This document shows positions 63,052-64,000 of a stretch of 64,000 nt of DNA, piece after piece. The stretch spans positions 124,001 through 188,000 of the forward strand of contig JAEXTV010000021.1 in NCBI GenBank assembly GCA_023406895.1. Reading direction: 5' to 3'. The notes under the pieces are model-generated. The model was not told where the DNA came from. It was given only the letters and a program-made list of their open reading frames with translations, and searched no databases. Position 1 is the first letter of the stretch; each line of letters starts with the position of its first letter. Made by a program: the position numbers and the translations under genes. This stretch comes from Bacillota bacterium (GTDB lineage Bacteria; Bacillota; Clostridia; Christensenellales; SZUA-584).

Positions 63052-63067
63052 CCTCCATTTCGAGCAA

Positions 63068-63093
63068 AGGGCTCCCGTTTGGGAGTCTTTTGT
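63068..63093 (+). terminator. rho-independent terminator of the SASP gene
   Basis: GGCTCCC/GGGAGTC stem (one G-T pair) with a GTTT loop, then TTTTG. Confidence 0.75.
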
Positions 63094-63200
63094 TAAATTT
63101 TACTGATTGCCCTGTTTTTTTTATTATTAATATATTAGAATTAAAACAAAAAGGCTGGCTATACTGTTATTGTTCAATTTCATGAAAGAGAGGAAGATAT

Positions 63201-64000
63201 ATGTTTACCATCGTTGATGTTTTTGCACGTGAAATTCTGGACAGCAGGGGAAACCCGACTGTTGAGGCACAGGTGGAATTATCAGGGGGGGCTAGTGCTC
63301 ATGCGTCAGTTCCGTCCGGGGCTTCAACAGGGCAATTTGAAGCTGTTGAGCTGCGCGACGGTATTGAAAATCGATATTTGGGGCGCGGAGTAAAAAAAGC
63401 AGTCGAGAATGTCAATAACATCATTGCCGATATGATCATCGGGCTCGATGCGCATAATCAAGCGGATATTGATTATGCGATGATCGCTCATGACGACACG
63501 CCAAACAAATCAAACCTTGGGGCCAATGCGATGCTGGCCGTTTCTCTGGCTGTCGCAAAAGCGGCGGCTATACAGTCGGAGATGCCGCTCTACCGCTATA
63601 TCGGCGGCTGCAACGCAAGAAAACTGCCGGTCCCAATGATGAATATCATCAACGGCGGCAAACATGCGGACAACAGCGTGGATATTCAGGAATTCATGAT
63701 TATGCCAGTGGGGGCGAAAAGCTTCAGCTCAGCGCTGCAAATGAGCGCCGAAGTGTTTCATACATTAAAGAAAGTACTTAAAGGCAAGGGCTATTCCACG
63801 TCCGTCGGAGACGAAGGCGGTTATGCGCCGAACCTCAAGTCCAACGAAGAAGCCATCGATGTCATCCTTGACGCGGTTTCGCTCGCGGGATACAAGCCCG
63901 GCAACGACTTTTTCATTGCCATTGACGCAGCCGCTACAGAAATGTATGAAGCCGCTAAAGAGAACGGTGAGGAAGGCAGCTATCTTTTCTGGAAATCGGG
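63201..64000 (+). CDS. eno: enolase, N-terminal part
   Basis: The gene runs off the window end; 266 codons are visible of an expected 430. DVFAREILDSRGNPTVEAQV, VPSGASTGQFEAVELRD (catalytic loop SGASTG), NAMLAVSLAVAKAAA, PMMNIINGGKHADNSVDIQEF and GDEGGYAPNLKSNEEAID are enolase landmarks. Converts 2-phosphoglycerate to phosphoenolpyruvate. GAGAGGAAG precedes the ATG. Confidence 0.95.
   Translation, partial: MFTIVDVFAREILDSRGNPTVEAQVELSGGASAHASVPSGASTGQFEAVELRDGIENRYLGRGVKKAVENVNNIIADMIIGLDAHNQADIDYAMIAHDDTPNKSNLGANAMLAVSLAVAKAAAIQSEMPLYRYIGGCNARKLPVPMMNIINGGKHADNSVDIQEFMIMPVGAKSFSSALQMSAEVFHTLKKVLKGKGYSTSVGDEGGYAPNLKSNEEAIDVILDAVSLAGYKPGNDFFIAIDAAATEMYEAAKENGEEGSYLFWKS

Overview
The window comes from an anaerobic, endospore-forming member of the Clostridia. 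Spore genes (cotJABC, an alpha/beta SASP, tlp, probably a GerQ-like coat protein), clostridial selenium/molybdenum accessory genes (yqeB, yqeC, XdhC/CoxI-like, mocA-like) and Firmicutes-type ribosome binding sites all agree. I see no rRNA, insertion sequence, prophage or CRISPR array. One tRNA-Ser (GGA) is present.

Layout. 1-5.3 kb: cell-wall and housekeeping genes (3' part of murF, ddl, a small membrane protein, a DUF421 protein, a divergent cis-prenyltransferase, RNase Z). 5.8-9.9 kb: spore-coat region (cotJA-cotJB-cotJC, GerQ-like protein, amidohydrolase, a tiny Asn/Gln-rich repeat protein, a second manganese catalase). 10.6-12.9 kb, minus strand: yqeC-yqeB-xdhC-like, accessory genes for selenium-dependent molybdenum hydroxylases. 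13.1-27.7 kb, plus strand: a long anaerobic purine-degradation operon (ygeY, ygeW, carbamate kinase, ssnA, ygfK, fused selenium-dependent xanthine dehydrogenase, dihydropyrimidinase, an uncharacterised PLP enzyme, ygeX). Then come a mocA-like cytidylyltransferase gene (minus), the two-subunit L-serine dehydratase and a YheO-type regulator. 31-36.6 kb: a second, three-subunit xanthine dehydrogenase (xdhABC) with guanine deaminase, led by what I read as a variant purine riboswitch. 37-43.2 kb: a molybdenum cofactor and molybdate-uptake operon (moeA-like, moaC, modABC, moaA, MOSC, mogA), facing a Crp/Fnr-type regulator.

44-64 kb: yjzC-like gene, tRNA-Ser, a three-gene ABC-2 exporter, membrane protein and lipoprotein, a thioredoxin-reductase-like flavoprotein overlapping hsp33, a phosphodiesterase, a polysaccharide deacetylase, the Leloir operon galT-galK-galE, an LCP protein, a CBS protein, tlp, a CheY-like receiver, a REC-histidine kinase paired with a SARP-type response regulator, a membrane protein, an SASP and the 5' part of enolase.

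How it fits together. Guanine deaminase and xanthine dehydrogenases funnel purines into the ygeW-ygeX-ygeY-hyuA-ssnA-ygfK pathway. Its expected products are carbamoyl phosphate (ATP through carbamate kinase) and 2,3-diaminopropionate (to pyruvate and ammonia through YgeX). Serine dehydratase also yields pyruvate. The mod/moa operon and yqeBC/mocA supply the cofactor. The observation most worth following is the purine-riboswitch-like RNA at about 31133-31203, with an enlarged J3/1 strand and a possible terminator downstream, ahead of xanthine dehydrogenase and guanine deaminase genes.
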